DNA of 64,000 nt, taken from contig NZ_JAFMPY010000007.1 in NCBI RefSeq assembly GCF_017353515.1, positions 1 to 64,000 on the forward strand. Reading direction: 5' to 3'. Origin of the DNA: Jiella sonneratiae. Its GTDB lineage: Bacteria; Pseudomonadota; Alphaproteobacteria; Rhizobiales; Rhizobiaceae. Positions 44,472-54,519 of the stretch are shown piece after piece; the stretch's first letter is position 1; every line of letters begins with the position of its first letter. The notes under the pieces are model-generated. The model saw nothing but the letters and a program-made list of their open reading frames with translations. It was not told where the DNA came from and did no database searches. The translations under genes and the position numbers were made by a program.

Positions 44472-44762
44472 TCAGCCGCCGATCCGCACGATGCTGCGGG
44501 TCTTCATGTCGACGATCACCGGCTGGCCGGCGTAGTAGAAATAGGCGAAGGCCTTGCTGCCCTTCGGCTGCTGCAGCTTGACCGAGCCGGGAACCGAATC
44601 GCCGAGCGCCGGCGGCGCGCGCAGACTGGCGTTGTCGGTCGGATGCGCCAGCGCATACTGCAAGACGTTGACCGATTCGTCGGCGGCGATCGCAGGCGAA
44701 AGCAGCGCCGCCTGCAGCGAGAACAGCGCGGCAATGGCGAGGCGCGGGATTTTGGTCGGCAT
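44472..44762 (-). CDS. Small secreted protein with DUF1236-like domain
   Basis: A 96-residue protein with a signal peptide (residues 1-26, LFSLQAALLSPAIA). The C-terminal half (LGDSVPGSVKLQQPKGSKAFAYFYYAGQPVIVDMKTRSIVRIGG) follows the DUF1236 pattern, an uncharacterised domain of secreted rhizobial proteins. The start at 44762 has GAGAGG nearby. It is divergent from mutS. Confidence 0.75.
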   Translation of the reverse strand: MPTKIPRLAIAALFSLQAALLSPAIAADESVNVLQYALAHPTDNASLRAPPALGDSVPGSVKLQQPKGSKAFAYFYYAGQPVIVDMKTRSIVRIGG

Positions 44763-45189
44763 CAGGTCTTCCCTCTCCGTTCGGCAGCCCGGATTCGTTG
44801 GTCCGTTCGGACGCACTCGACCCGTCTGATCGCATCGCCCCCATGAACAGAAGCTGAGCGGCCGGCCCAATGCAAGGGCAGCCCTTCGCAGTCGCACACA
44901 GATGGGGACGCAGGGCGCCGGAGGAAAGGTGCCCCTTTCGGGCTCGGTCGCCGGCAGGCGGGGCGGCGGTACCCCGAACCGAATGGCGGGGATGATCCGC
45001 CCGGCCGGCTTGCGAAGCCATCGCCGCACCGATAGCGGTTCGTGTCGGCGGCTCTCCACCGGCGCCGGTCTCCCGGCTCCGACGGGCCGCCCCGTCACGG
45101 CAAGACCGATCGGCGCGTGCCGGAACCGACATGCCACCCGCCGGCGCGGCCGGCCGCATTGCGACCTTCGACGAGGTGACACCCCGCTG
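44763..45189. other. 427-bp intergenic region upstream of mutS
   Basis: It should hold divergent promoters for the DUF1236 gene and mutS. A frame runs through it into mutS but reads as low-complexity Arg/Gly sequence without SD support. No repeat or RNA gene is seen. Confidence 0.4.
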
Positions 45190-47877
45190 ATGACCGGCGA
45201 CGCCGCTCCGACCCCGATGATGGCCCAGTATATCGAGATCAAGGCGGCCAATCCCGACTGCCTGCTGTTCTACCGCATGGGCGACTTCTACGAGCTGTTC
45301 TTCGACGACGCGGCTGAGGCGTCGCGGGCGCTCGGCATCGCCTTGACCAAGCGGGGCAAGCATCTCGGCGAGGACATCCCGATGGCGGGCGTTCCGATCC
45401 ACGCTGCGGACGACTATCTCCAGAAGCTCATCGCGCTCGGCCACCGGGTCGCGGTCTGCGAGCAGATGGAGGATCCCGCCGAGGCGAAGAAGCGCGGCGC
45501 GAAGTCGGTGGTGCGCCGCGACGTCGTCAGGCTGGTCACGCCGGGCACGATCACCGAGGAGGCGCTGCTCGATCCCGGCCGCGCCAACTATCTGATGACC
45601 CTCGCGCGGATCGGCGGCGGCGAGGCCCAGAGCTTCGCCCTTGCCTGGGCGGACCTTTCGACCGGCATGTTCCGGACGGCGGCCGTCGCCGCCGACCGCA
45701 TCGAGGCGAAGATCGCCGCCGTCGAGCCGAGCGAGATCGTCGTCCCGGAGCCGGTGTTTTCCGACGAGGCGCTGTCGCGGCGGCTGAAGCGCTTCGGCCG
45801 CACCGTCCGGCCAGAACCGCAGGCGCTGTTCGACGGCTCGACGGCCGAGGCCCGGCTTTGCCGCTTCTTCTCGGTCGCGACGCTGGAAGGCTTCGGCCGC
45901 TTCAGCCGCGCCGAACTCTCGGCCGCCGCGGCCCTCACCGCCTATCTCGGCAAGACCCAGCTCGCGGCGAGGCCCATCTTGGAGCGCCCGGTCCAGGTCT
46001 CTGCCGGCTCGGTCATGGCCATCGATCCGGCGACCCGCGCCTCGCTGGAACTCACCGCGACGCTCGCCGGCAAGCGGCAGGGCTCGCTGCTTGCGGCCGT
46101 CGACCGGACCGTGACCGGGTCCGGGGCGCGGCTTCTCGCCGCCTGGCTCGCCGCGCCGCTGACCGACCCGGAGGCGATCCTGGCGCGCCAGGACGCCGTC
46201 GCGCATTTCGTCGAGGAAACGGATCTGCGGCGCGCCGCCCGCAAGCTGCTCGCCGGCCTGCCGGATTGCGAGCGGGCGCTCTCGCGGCTGGCGCTGATGC
46301 GCGGCGGCCCGCGCGATCTCGCCGGCGTGCGCGATTTTCTGGCGGCCGCCCTGACCTTGTCCGACACGCTGCCGGAAGCGCTACCGGGGGAACTTGCCGC
46401 CGTCGGCGCGGCGATCGGGGCGCTGCCGCGCGACCTCGCGCAAGCGCTGGAAGACCATCTCGTCGATGCGCCGCCGCCGTTCAAACGCGACGGCGGTTTC
46501 GTCCGCCAGGGCGCGATCGCCGGCCTCGACGAGGCGCGGGCGCTCGGCGAAAATTCGCGCCGGGTGATCGCCGAGCTGGAAGCCCGCTACGCTTCGGAGA
46601 CCGGCGTCCGCGGCCTCAGGATCAAGTACAACAACGTGCTCGGCTATTTCGTCGAGGTGAGCGAGGCGAATGCGAAGGCCCTGACGGCCGGCGCGGGCGC
46701 GGCGACCTTCGTCCACCGCCAGACCATGGCGAATGCGATGCGCTTTTCGACCGAGGAACTCGCGGGCCTCGAAAGCCGCATCGCCGGCGCCGCGAGCGAC
46801 GCGCTCGCCATCGAATTCTCCTGTTTCGACGAGCTTTCGGCGGCGGTCCTCGGCGCGGTCGCAGCCCTTCGGCGCGGTGCCGAGGCGCTCGCCAGGCTCG
46901 ACGTCGCCGCCGCCCTCGCCGAACTCGCCGTCGAGGCGAACTGGACGCGGCCGAAGGTCGATGCGGGCCTTGCCTTCGCCGTGACCGGCGGCCGGCACCC
47001 CGTCGTCGAGGCCGCGCTGAAGGCCGGCTCCGGCGCATCCTTCGTCGCCAACGACTGCGATCTCTCGCCGGGCCAGGGCGGCGCCGTCTCAGGCCGCGAG
47101 GCCGGGGCGATCTGGCTCCTCACCGGCCCGAACATGGGCGGCAAGTCGACCTTCCTGCGCCAGAACGCCATCATCGCCGTGCTCGCCCAGATCGGCGCCT
47201 TCGTTCCGGCGGAGCGGGCGCATATCGGCGTCGTCGACCGGCTGTTCTCGCGCGTCGGCGCCTCCGACGATCTCGCCGAGGGCCGCTCGACCTTCATGGT
47301 GGAGATGGTCGAGACTGCGGCGATCCTCAATCAGGCCGGGGAGCGATCGCTAGTGATCCTCGACGAGATCGGCCGCGGCACCGCCACCTATGACGGGCTG
47401 TCGATCGCCTTCGCCACGGTCGAGCACCTGCACGAGGTCAATCGCTGCCGGGCGCTGTTCGCCACGCATTTCCACGAGATGACGGCGCTCTCGAAACGCC
47501 TGTCGCGGATCAGCAACGCGACGATGCGGGTCAAGGAATACAAGGGTGAGGTGATCTTCCTGCACGAAGTGACGGCCGGCGTCGCCGACCGCTCCTACGG
47601 CATCCAGGTCGCCAAGCTCGCCGGCCTGCCGCATGCCGTCATCGAGCGCGCGCGCCACGTCCTCGCCGAACTCGAACGCAGCGGCTCGCAGTCCCGCCGG
47701 ACGGCCTTCGTCGACGATCTCCCGCTGTTCTCCGCCGCACTCTCCCGCAAGCCGGAAGGTCCGTCCGAGAGCGAGGTCGAACGGGAACTCGCACGGCTCG
47801 ACCCGGACGGCCTGACCCCGAAGGCGGCGCTGGAGGAACTCTACCGCCTGAGGCAGCTCCTCAAAGGAGCGGGATGA
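45190..47877 (+). CDS. mutS: DNA mismatch repair ATPase MutS
   Basis: An 895-residue protein. The mismatch-binding domain has the [15 protein letters not shown] segment (Phe-x-Glu motif). The ATPase has Walker [26 protein letters not shown] and Walker [17 protein letters not shown], then FATHFHEMT. The first ATG with family resemblance is 45190 ([14 protein letters not shown]). It recognises base mismatches and small loops. Its last codons and stop lie inside a palindromic repeat. Confidence 0.97.
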   Translation: MTGDAAPTPMMAQYIEIKAANPDCLLFYRMGDFYELFFDDAAEASRALGIALTKRGKHLGEDIPMAGVPIHAADDYLQKLIALGHRVAVCEQMEDPAEAKKRGAKSVVRRDVVRLVTPGTITEEALLDPGRANYLMTLARIGGGEAQSFALAWADLSTGMFRTAAVAADRIEAKIAAVEPSEIVVPEPVFSDEALSRRLKRFGRTVRPEPQALFDGSTAEARLCRFFSVATLEGFGRFSRAELSAAAALTAYLGKTQLAARPILERPVQVSAGSVMAIDPATRASLELTATLAGKRQGSLLAAVDRTVTGSGARLLAAWLAAPLTDPEAILARQDAVAHFVEETDLRRAARKLLAGLPDCERALSRLALMRGGPRDLAGVRDFLAAALTLSDTLPEALPGELAAVGAAIGALPRDLAQALEDHLVDAPPPFKRDGGFVRQGAIAGLDEARALGENSRRVIAELEARYASETGVRGLRIKYNNVLGYFVEVSEANAKALTAGAGAATFVHRQTMANAMRFSTEELAGLESRIAGAASDALAIEFSCFDELSAAVLGAVAALRRGAEALARLDVAAALAELAVEANWTRPKVDAGLAFAVTGGRHPVVEAALKAGSGASFVANDCDLSPGQGGAVSGREAGAIWLLTGPNMGGKSTFLRQNAIIAVLAQIGAFVPAERAHIGVVDRLFSRVGASDDLAEGRSTFMVEMVETAAILNQAGERSLVILDEIGRGTATYDGLSIAFATVEHLHEVNRCRALFATHFHEMTALSKRLSRISNATMRVKEYKGEVIFLHEVTAGVADRSYGIQVAKLAGLPHAVIERARHVLAELERSGSQSRRTAFVDDLPLFSAALSRKPEGPSESEVERELARLDPDGLTPKAALEELYRLRQLLKGAG

Positions 47878-47964
47878 CATGAGCTTCGCTCATCCTCCCG
47901 CTCCATCTTCGTGTTTCCGCATGATCTCTTCCGAAAACCGGTTTCCCACTTTTCGGGATCCTGC
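47868..47964. repeat. RIME-like palindromic repeat overlapping the end of mutS
   Basis: GAGCGGG..GAGCTTCGCTC..CCCGCTC (47868-47903) forms a first hairpin that includes the last codons and TGA of mutS. At 47919-47964, GCATGATC..TTCCGAAAACCGGTTTCCCACTTTTCGGGATC forms a second. This is the same arrangement as at 36553-36650. Confidence 0.8.
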
Positions 47965-48175
47965 GCTAGCGCCGGGAAGTCTTCCGGCTAGGGCCTGCGC
48001 TTCACGTTCCGTGTCGCATTTTTGTGAACGCTGCGTTGCCGCATAGCCATATCTGCAGCGGAACCAGCCAGATGTGACACCGTTGTGGAACCATACGTCG
48101 AAACAGAAAGCCGGGCGTACTGCAGATTACCGCAGATCACAGCAAGCCCGGCTCATGCTATCGAAAGGTATGATG

Positions 48176-48607
48176 ATGAAGAAGACCGCTATTTTTTCCG
48201 CTGCTATTCTTGGCGTTTCCATGATGAGCTTCGGTGCCGTGGCGCAGACTGCGACGAAGCAGACGATCGTTCCGGGTTCGGACGCGCAGCGCGAGCTCCA
48301 GAACGCCGAAAGCCGCGACGACGTCGCCGACAATCCGGGCATGGGTCAGGCCGAGGTCGCCCAGCCCGAGAGCCAGACGATCGTTCCGGGCAGCGAGTCG
48401 CAGCGTGAGATCGTTCGGGCGCAGGAGCGTGACAGCGTGGCCTCCGGCGACGACGCGATGGCGACCGGCGCGGTGACGACCGACGACGAGGCGGCCGACG
48501 GCAAGGTTCTGGTCCCGGGTTCGGGCGCCAACTTCTCGGCCGAAGCGCCGGATACGCAGAAGGCCAAGGCCCTCCAGGACGATTCCCCGGCCAGCCAGAC
48601 GCAGTGA
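48176..48607 (+). CDS. Secreted repeat protein with TIVPGS motifs, unknown function
   Basis: A 143-residue protein with a signal peptide (about residues 1-24, KKTAIFSAAILGVSMMSFGAVAQ). It has two near-identical blocks, KQTIVPGSDAQREL and SQTIVPGSESQREI, and a shorter third, KVLVPGSGAN, spaced by acidic sequence. No domain is recognised. AAAGG lies 7 bases before the third of three in-frame ATGs, so 48176 was taken; 48170 and 48173 are possible. It ends with a strong terminator. Confidence 0.7.
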   Translation: MKKTAIFSAAILGVSMMSFGAVAQTATKQTIVPGSDAQRELQNAESRDDVADNPGMGQAEVAQPESQTIVPGSESQREIVRAQERDSVASGDDAMATGAVTTDDEAADGKVLVPGSGANFSAEAPDTQKAKALQDDSPASQTQ

Positions 48608-48640
48608 TCGCGTCGCACGCCTGATCCCACAAGGCTTTGG

Positions 48641-48673
48641 AAAGGCCGTTCCGGTACGACCGGGGCGGCCTTT
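48641..48673 (+). terminator. Bipartite hairpin terminator downstream of the TIVPGS protein gene
   Basis: AAAGGCCG/CGGCCTTT outer stem (48641-48648 with 48666-48673) and CCGGT/ACCGG inner stem (48651-48655 with 48659-48663). The 3' arm itself ends in TTT. It lies 33 bp after the stop and 66 bp before glnD. Confidence 0.75.
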
Positions 48674-48738
48674 CGCTTTGCCGCTCCGGGCATGTGCGAT
48701 ATAGCGGGCAGCCATCCGAACGTGTCGCAGGAAGTTTC

Positions 48739-51609
48739 ATGGCCCAGAGTGCGGCGGCGAGCCGTAAGGTGACGACCGGCCCGGCCAAGGTCTCGCAGAT
48801 CGACGTGTCCGCTTTCATCGACGCGGCCGGCGTCGCTGCCGGGCTTTCCGCGATCGCCGAGGCCGACAGTGCCGGCGGGTCGTCCGATGCGGCACGGGCG
48901 AAGGTGCTTGCCTATCTCCGCGACGTCGTGCGCGACGCCCGCGCCAGGGTGGAGGAGGCGTTCCGCGAGGACCGTGCCGGCCTCGACTGCGCACGGCGGC
49001 TCGCCACCGTTCAGGACGTCCTGATCGAGCGCATCCACGATTTCGCGCTCCGCCACGTCTTTCCCTCGTCCAACCTCTCCTCGGGCGAGCGCATGGCGAT
49101 CGTCGCCGTCGGCGGCTACGGCCGCGGCACGCTGGCGCCTGGCTCGGACATCGATCTCCTTTTCCTGCTCCCCTACAAGCAGACGGCCCTCGGCGAGCAG
49201 GTGGTCGAATATCTGCTCTATCTTCTGTGGGATCTCGGCTTCAAGGTCGGCCACGCCTCGCGCACCGTCGACGAGTGCATCAAGCTCGCCACTGCCGACA
49301 TGACGATCCGCACCTCGATCCTCGAGCGCTGGCTGATCGTCGGCGACGAGATGCTGTTCCGGGAACTCGGCGAACGCTTCCAGCGCGAAGTCGTGGAAGG
49401 AACCAGCGAGGCGTTCATCGCCGCAAAGCTCGCCGAGCGCGCCGCCCGGCATGCCAAGCTCGGCAACACCCGCTATCTGGTCGAGCCGAACGTCAAGGAG
49501 GGCAAGGGCGGCCTGCGCGACCTCAACACGCTGTTCTGGATCGCCAAGTACCACTACCGCGTCACCACGCCGGAGACCCTCGCGGAACTCGGTGTCATCT
49601 CTCGGCGCGAGCTGCGGCTGTTCCAGAAGGCGGAGGATTTCCTCTGGGCGGTGCGCTGCCATCTGCACTTCGCGACGGGCAAGGCGGAGGAACGCCTGTC
49701 CTTCGACCTCCAGCCGGAAATCGCCGGGCGCCTCGGCTACAACGCCCATCCGGGGCTGAAGGACGTCGAGCGCTTCATGAAGCACTACTTCCTGATCGCC
49801 AAGGACGTGGGCGACCTGACGCGCATCCTCTGCGCCGCGCTCGAGGAGCAGCATGCCAAGGCGGCGCCGGGCATCGCGGGGATCCGCAACCTCGTGCGCA
49901 ACCTGCGCGGCCGGGCAAAGAAGATCCCAGGCACCATCGACTTCCATATCGACAACAACCGGATCAACGTCTCCTCGCCGACGGTGTTTCGCGACGACCC
50001 GGTGAACCTCATCCGCGTGTTCCGCCTCGCCGCGTCCAACAGCCTCGAATATCACCCCGACACGCTGAAGCTGATCCGCCGGTCGCTGCGGCTGATCAAC
50101 GGGGAACTGCGGGAAAACCCGGAGGCGAACAGCCTCTTCCTCGACGTTCTGACCGACCGGACCAATCCCGAGTTCCATCTGAGGCGGATGAACGAGGCGG
50201 GCGTCCTCGGCCGCTTCATCCCGGACTTCGGCAAGATCGTCGCGATGATGCAGTTCAACATGTATCATCACTTCACCGTCGACGAGCATCTGCTGCGGTC
50301 GATCGGCGTCCTCTCGCTGATCGAGCGGGGCGAACTTGCCGGCGAGCATCCGATGTCGACGGAACTCGTCGGTACGATCAAGGATCGCCGGGCGCTCTAC
50401 GTCGCGCTGCTTCTCCACGACATCGCCAAGGGGCGGCCGGAGGACCACTCCGTCGCCGGCGCCAGGATCTCCCGCCGCCTCTGCCCGCGGCTCGGCCTCG
50501 ACGAGCGCGAGACCGATCTCGTCGCCTGGCTGGTCGAAGACCATCTGGTGATGTCGATGACCGCCCAGCAGCGCGACATCAGCGACCGCAAGACGATCCT
50601 CGACTTCGCCGAGCGGGTGCGCACGATCGATCGGCTGAACCTTCTGATGATTCTGACGGTCTGCGACATCCGGGCGGTCGGCCCCGGCGTCTGGAACGGC
50701 TGGAAGGGGCAGCTGCTGCGCACGCTCTATTTCGAGACCGAGCCGACGCTCACCGGCGGCTTCACCCGGTCGACCCGGGCCGAGCGCCTCGACGCCTCGC
50801 GCCGGCGTCTCGCCGAGCGCCTGGACGAGTGGGCGGAGGCCGAGCGGGAGGCCTATCTCGACCTACACTATCCAAACTACTTCCTGACGACGCCGCTGGA
50901 GGAGCAGGTGCGCCACGCCGCCTTCATCCGCGAGGCGTTGGCCGGCGAACCGCTGTCGATCCGCGTCAGGACCGACGCCTTCCAGGGCATCACCGAGATC
51001 ATGGTGCTGGCGCCCGACCATCCGCGGCTCCTGTCGATGCTGGCCGGGGCCTGCGCCGGGGCCGGCGCCAACATCGCCGACGCCCAGGTCTTCACCATGT
51101 CCGACGGGCGCGCCCTCGACGTTCTGGTCCTGAACCGGGAATTCGCAGAGGATGCCGACGAGCTCAGGCGCGGCGAGCGCATCTCCGGCCATATCCGCAA
51201 CCTCCTGCAGGGCCGCGATTCCCGCCGCCGGCTGATCTCCGGCCAGAAGGCCAAGCGTCCGCCCAAGGCCTTCTCGATCCCGGCGAGCGTCAGGATCGAC
51301 AACGACCTGTCCAACCAGTTCACCGTCGTCGAGGTCGAGGGCCTCGACCGGCCGGGGCTCTTGTCGGATCTCTCCCGGGCGATGGCCGATCTCAATCTCG
51401 ACATCCGCTCGGCCCACATCTCGACCTATGGCGAGAAGGTGGTCGACGTGTTCTACGTCACCGACCTGCTCGGCACGAAGATCACCAGCGAAAGCCGCAC
51501 CGAGCGGATCGTCGACTGGCTGGCACACGTCTTCGAAAATCCCGGCAGCGAGCCGATGACCGCCGGCGTCCTGCCGACGGAGAAGGTCTACGGGCTCGAC
51601 CGCCCATGA
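48739..51609 (+). CDS. glnD: [Protein-PII] uridylyltransferase/uridylyl-removing enzyme GlnD
   Basis: A 956-residue protein. The nucleotidyltransferase domain has AVGGYGRGTLAPGSDIDLLFL. The GlnD PII-UTase region follows (KEGKGGLRDLNTLFWIAKY). The HD domain has HHFTVDEHLLRSI and LLLHDIAKGRPEDHS. Two ACT domains lie at the C-terminus (LSMLAGACAGAGANIADAQVF; VEGLDRPGLLSDLSRAMADL). It adds or removes UMP on PII proteins, sensing glutamine. AGGAAG precedes the ATG. The stop overlaps murJ (ATGA). Confidence 0.97.
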   Translation: MAQSAAASRKVTTGPAKVSQIDVSAFIDAAGVAAGLSAIAEADSAGGSSDAARAKVLAYLRDVVRDARARVEEAFREDRAGLDCARRLATVQDVLIERIHDFALRHVFPSSNLSSGERMAIVAVGGYGRGTLAPGSDIDLLFLLPYKQTALGEQVVEYLLYLLWDLGFKVGHASRTVDECIKLATADMTIRTSILERWLIVGDEMLFRELGERFQREVVEGTSEAFIAAKLAERAARHAKLGNTRYLVEPNVKEGKGGLRDLNTLFWIAKYHYRVTTPETLAELGVISRRELRLFQKAEDFLWAVRCHLHFATGKAEERLSFDLQPEIAGRLGYNAHPGLKDVERFMKHYFLIAKDVGDLTRILCAALEEQHAKAAPGIAGIRNLVRNLRGRAKKIPGTIDFHIDNNRINVSSPTVFRDDPVNLIRVFRLAASNSLEYHPDTLKLIRRSLRLINGELRENPEANSLFLDVLTDRTNPEFHLRRMNEAGVLGRFIPDFGKIVAMMQFNMYHHFTVDEHLLRSIGVLSLIERGELAGEHPMSTELVGTIKDRRALYVALLLHDIAKGRPEDHSVAGARISRRLCPRLGLDERETDLVAWLVEDHLVMSMTAQQRDISDRKTILDFAERVRTIDRLNLLMILTVCDIRAVGPGVWNGWKGQLLRTLYFETEPTLTGGFTRSTRAERLDASRRRLAERLDEWAEAEREAYLDLHYPNYFLTTPLEEQVRHAAFIREALAGEPLSIRVRTDAFQGITEIMVLAPDHPRLLSMLAGACAGAGANIADAQVFTMSDGRALDVLVLNREFAEDADELRRGERISGHIRNLLQGRDSRRRLISGQKAKRPPKAFSIPASVRIDNDLSNQFTVVEVEGLDRPGLLSDLSRAMADLNLDIRSAHISTYGEKVVDVFYVTDLLGTKITSESRTERIVDWLAHVFENPGSEPMTAGVLPTEKVYGLDRP

Positions 51610-53243
51610 GCCTCCTGTCGAAATTCGCGACGGTCGGCGGCGCGACGCTGGTCAGCCGCATCTTCGGCTTTGCCCGCGAGATGCTGATGGCCTCGGCGCT
51701 GGGCGTCGGGCCGGTCGCCGACGCCTTCAACCTCGCCTTCCGCTTTCCCAACCTGTTCCGCCGGCTGTTCGCGGAAGGGGCGTTCAATTCCGCCTTCATC
51801 CCGCTGTTCGCCCGTTCGCTCGAGGAAGAGGGCGAGGAGGGCGCGCGTCGCTTCGCCTCGGAGGTCTTCTCGACGCTGTTCACCGTGCTTTCGGCCGTGA
51901 CGGTGCTGGCGATGGTCTTCATGCCGTTTCTGGTGAAGACGATCATCGCGCCGGGTCTCGCCGTCTGCGTCGACGATCCGTCGGCCGGCGGGGCGGCGAT
52001 CTCCTGCGCCGAGCGCTACGACATCACCATCGCCTTCTCGCGCATCATGTTTCCCTATCTCGCCTGCATGTCGATGCTGGCGATGGTCTCGGGCATCCTC
52101 AACGCCTTCCGCCGCTTTTTCGCCGCGGCCGCCGCACCGACGCTGCTCAACTTCATCCTGATCGGCGTGATCGGTTATGCGCTCAAGACCGGCGCCGACA
52201 AGCAGACCATCGGCTTCCTGATGAGCTGGGGCGTGCTCGCCGCCGGCATCGCCCAGCTCGCCATGGTGGTGGTGGCGATGCGCCTCGCCGGCTTCGGCGT
52301 CGCGCTGAAGCGGCCGCGCTGGACGAAGGCGCTGAAACGGCTGCTCGTCCTCGCCGGGCCCGCTGCACTGATCGGCGGCATCACCCAGATCAACCTCTTC
52401 GTCGGCCAGGCGATCGCCTCCTTCAAGCCGGGCGCCGTCTCCATTCTCCAGTATGCCGACCGGCCCTACCAGCTGCCGCTCGGCATGGTCGGGGTGGCGA
52501 TCGGCGTCGTTCTCCTGCCCGAGCTCGCCCGGGCGCTGAAGGCCGGGCACCTGCGCGAGGCCCAGCACACCCAGAACCGGTCGCTCGAATTCGCGCTGTT
52601 CCTGACCGTCCCGGCGGCGGTCGCGCTGTTCCTGATCCCCGAGCCGATCATCCGGGTGATCTACGAGCGCGGCCAGTTCGAGGCGTCGGCCACCGTCGCG
52701 GTTGCCGCCGTGCTCGGGCTCTATGCCCTCGGCCTGCCGGCCTTCGTGATGATCAAGGTGTTCTCGCCGGGCTTCTTCGCCCGCGAGGACACGCGCACGC
52801 CGATGTTCGCGACGCTGATCTCGGCCGGCGCGAACATCGTCCTGTCGCTCGGTCTTTTCTGGCTCTTTTCCGAACGCGGCATCGCTCTCGCGACGACGAT
52901 CGCCGGCTGGCTGAATGCCGGCCTGCTGTTCCTCGGCCTCTACCGCCGGGGGCTCTGGGAGGTCGACCGGGCGCTTCTGAAGCGCACGCTCCTGGTTCTC
53001 CTGTCGGCGGCGGTCATGGGGGCGGCGCTCGTCTTCGGCCTCGATCAACTGTCGCCCTGGCTCTCCTCCGGTGCAGGACTGCATCGCGAACTTCCCGCGC
53101 TCGCGGGCCTGGTGGCCGCAGGCATGGTCGTCTACTTCGCCATGGCCTTCCTGACCGGGGCGGCCGACCGGGAACTGGTCCTGAAGGTCGCACGACGCGG
53201 GCGTCGCCGGCAGGCGGCCCCGGTCTCGAAGGAGGCGCCGTGA
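51606..53243 (+). CDS. murJ: Lipid II flippase MurJ (MviN)
   Basis: A 545-residue protein with about 14 membrane helices. The N-terminus (VGGATLVSRIFGFAREMLMASALG) and VADAFNLAFRFPNLFRRLFAEGAFNSAFIPLF, with the charged cavity residues, are characteristic. INLFVGQAIASFKPGAVSILQYADRPYQLPLG is the conserved central helix pair. It flips lipid II across the inner membrane. It overlaps glnD by 4 bp and the VOC gene by 4 bp, so the three are translated together. Confidence 0.96.
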   Translation: MSLLSKFATVGGATLVSRIFGFAREMLMASALGVGPVADAFNLAFRFPNLFRRLFAEGAFNSAFIPLFARSLEEEGEEGARRFASEVFSTLFTVLSAVTVLAMVFMPFLVKTIIAPGLAVCVDDPSAGGAAISCAERYDITIAFSRIMFPYLACMSMLAMVSGILNAFRRFFAAAAAPTLLNFILIGVIGYALKTGADKQTIGFLMSWGVLAAGIAQLAMVVVAMRLAGFGVALKRPRWTKALKRLLVLAGPAALIGGITQINLFVGQAIASFKPGAVSILQYADRPYQLPLGMVGVAIGVVLLPELARALKAGHLREAQHTQNRSLEFALFLTVPAAVALFLIPEPIIRVIYERGQFEASATVAVAAVLGLYALGLPAFVMIKVFSPGFFAREDTRTPMFATLISAGANIVLSLGLFWLFSERGIALATTIAGWLNAGLLFLGLYRRGLWEVDRALLKRTLLVLLSAAVMGAALVFGLDQLSPWLSSGAGLHRELPALAGLVAAGMVVYFAMAFLTGAADRELVLKVARRGRRRQAAPVSKEAP

Positions 53244-53632
53244 GCGATCGCGCCATCGCCCGCCTCGCGCTTCTCGTCGAAGACTACGACGCGGCGATCG
53301 CATGGTTCTGCCGGTGCCTCGGCTTCGTCCTCCTCGAAGACACGCCGCTCACCGGCGAAAAGCGCTGGGTCCGCCTCGCCCCGCCCGGCGGGCGCGGCGC
53401 CGAGCTTCTCCTCGCAAGAGCCGCCGGAGACGCACAGCGCGGTCAGGTCGGCGGGCAGGGCGGCGGCCGCGTCTTCCTGTATCTCGAGACCGACGACTTT
53501 GCCGGCGATCACGCCCGAATGACCGCCGCCGGCGTCCGCTTCCTGGAGGAGCCGCGGGTCGAGACCTACGGGACCGTCGCCGTGTTCGAGGACCTCTGCG
53601 GCAACCGCTGGGACCTCGTCGAGCCGGCCTGA
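53240..53632 (+). CDS. VOC (glyoxalase/bleomycin resistance) family protein
   Basis: A 130-residue protein with paired beta-alpha-beta-beta-beta modules: IARLALLVEDYDAAIAWFCRCLGFVLLED in the first half and VFLYLETDDFAGDHARMTAAGVRFLEEPR in the second. It ends in FEDLCGNRWDLVEP, with the metal-ligand glutamate in FED. The start is a GTG overlapping the murJ stop. Its specific activity is unknown. Only 3 bp separate it from the convergent trmB stop. Confidence 0.9.
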   Translation: MSDRAIARLALLVEDYDAAIAWFCRCLGFVLLEDTPLTGEKRWVRLAPPGGRGAELLLARAAGDAQRGQVGGQGGGRVFLYLETDDFAGDHARMTAAGVRFLEEPRVETYGTVAVFEDLCGNRWDLVEPA

Positions 53633-53635
53633 CGC

Positions 53636-54343
53636 TCAGCCTTCGATCCGCCGGAACGTCAGATAGGCCGGCGTCCGTCCCTCGCGGAACGCCTTCGCCT
53701 CGTAGCGGGTGCCCGGCCAGCCTTCGAAGGGCTGATGCCAGTCGGCGGGGCGCTCGGCGGTCCAGGCGAAGGCCGGATGGTCGCCGAGATGGCGCAGCGT
53801 CCAGTCGACATAGGTGTCGATGTCGGAGGCGAAGCGGAACAGCCCGCCCGGCTTCAGGACGCGGGCGAGGCGGTCGAGGTTCCTTGCATTCACGAAGCGT
53901 CGCTTGAAGTGTCGCCGCTTCGGCCAGGGATCCGGATAGTTCAGGTCGACGGCGTCGATGGAGCCTTCCGGCAGCCAGTCGAGGAGGAGCGTCGCGTCGT
54001 CGTCGAAGAGGCGGAGATTGTCGCGGGGGGCGTCTTCGAGGGCCGAGAGAAGCTTCGCCATGCCGTTGACGAAGGGTTCGACGCCGATGAAGCCGCAGGC
54101 GGGATCCGCCCTGGACCGATGAAGCAGATGCTCGCCGCCGCCGAAGCCGATCTCGAGCCTCGTGCGTTCCACCGGCGCCGCGAAGAGCGCGGCCGGATGA
54201 AGCGGCGCCGGCCGTGACAGGTCGAGCCGCAGGGCGGGCAGGGTCCTTGCGATCAGATCGGCCTGATGCTGCCTCAGCTTCGGTCCCTTCAGCCGGCCGA
54301 AGAAGGCCTCGCGGCGACGCTCGGGATGATCCTTGGCGACCAT
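53636..54343 (-). CDS. trmB: tRNA (guanine(46)-N7)-methyltransferase
   Basis: A 235-residue SAM enzyme. The SAM motif is [15 protein letters not shown], the substrate motif is [22 protein letters not shown], and [18 protein letters not shown] follows. It forms m7G at position 46 of tRNA. The start at 54343 was chosen for homology ([20 protein letters not shown]) and GGAG 9 bases upstream; the frame runs to 54424 without support. It sits downstream of metK, as in other rhizobia. Confidence 0.95.
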   Translation of the reverse strand: MVAKDHPERRREAFFGRLKGPKLRQHQADLIARTLPALRLDLSRPAPLHPAALFAAPVERTRLEIGFGGGEHLLHRSRADPACGFIGVEPFVNGMAKLLSALEDAPRDNLRLFDDDATLLLDWLPEGSIDAVDLNYPDPWPKRRHFKRRFVNARNLDRLARVLKPGGLFRFASDIDTYVDWTLRHLGDHPAFAWTAERPADWHQPFEGWPGTRYEAKAFREGRTPAYLTFRRIEG

Positions 54344-54420
54344 GGGCGATGGCTCCGTTTCGAGGCGGCCGACAGCGGCGGCGACCCGGGCGCCCGGCTG
54401 CATCGGGGCGACCATCCCGG

Positions 54421-54452
54421 GCAAAGCAAAGGGCCCGGCGCTGGCCGGGCCC
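54421..54452 (-). terminator. Terminator between metK and trmB
   Basis: GGGCCCGGC (54431-54439) pairs with GCCGGGCCC (54444-54452) over a 4-nt loop. On the minus strand it is followed by TTTGCTTTGC. A run of five Ts at 54461-54465 lies on the plus-strand side. It is 68 bp past the metK stop and 78 bp before the trmB start. Confidence 0.6.
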
Positions 54453-54519
54453 GATGGTTCTTTTTCGCGATGCTTCGCCGTCCCGCCTCAGAAGATCGGC
54501 GGCCCGGCGAGGCGGGACT

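Noticed and set aside
44902-45189. N-terminal extension of MutS
   Set aside because: No resemblance to MutS before [14 protein letters not shown], and the residues are low-complexity.
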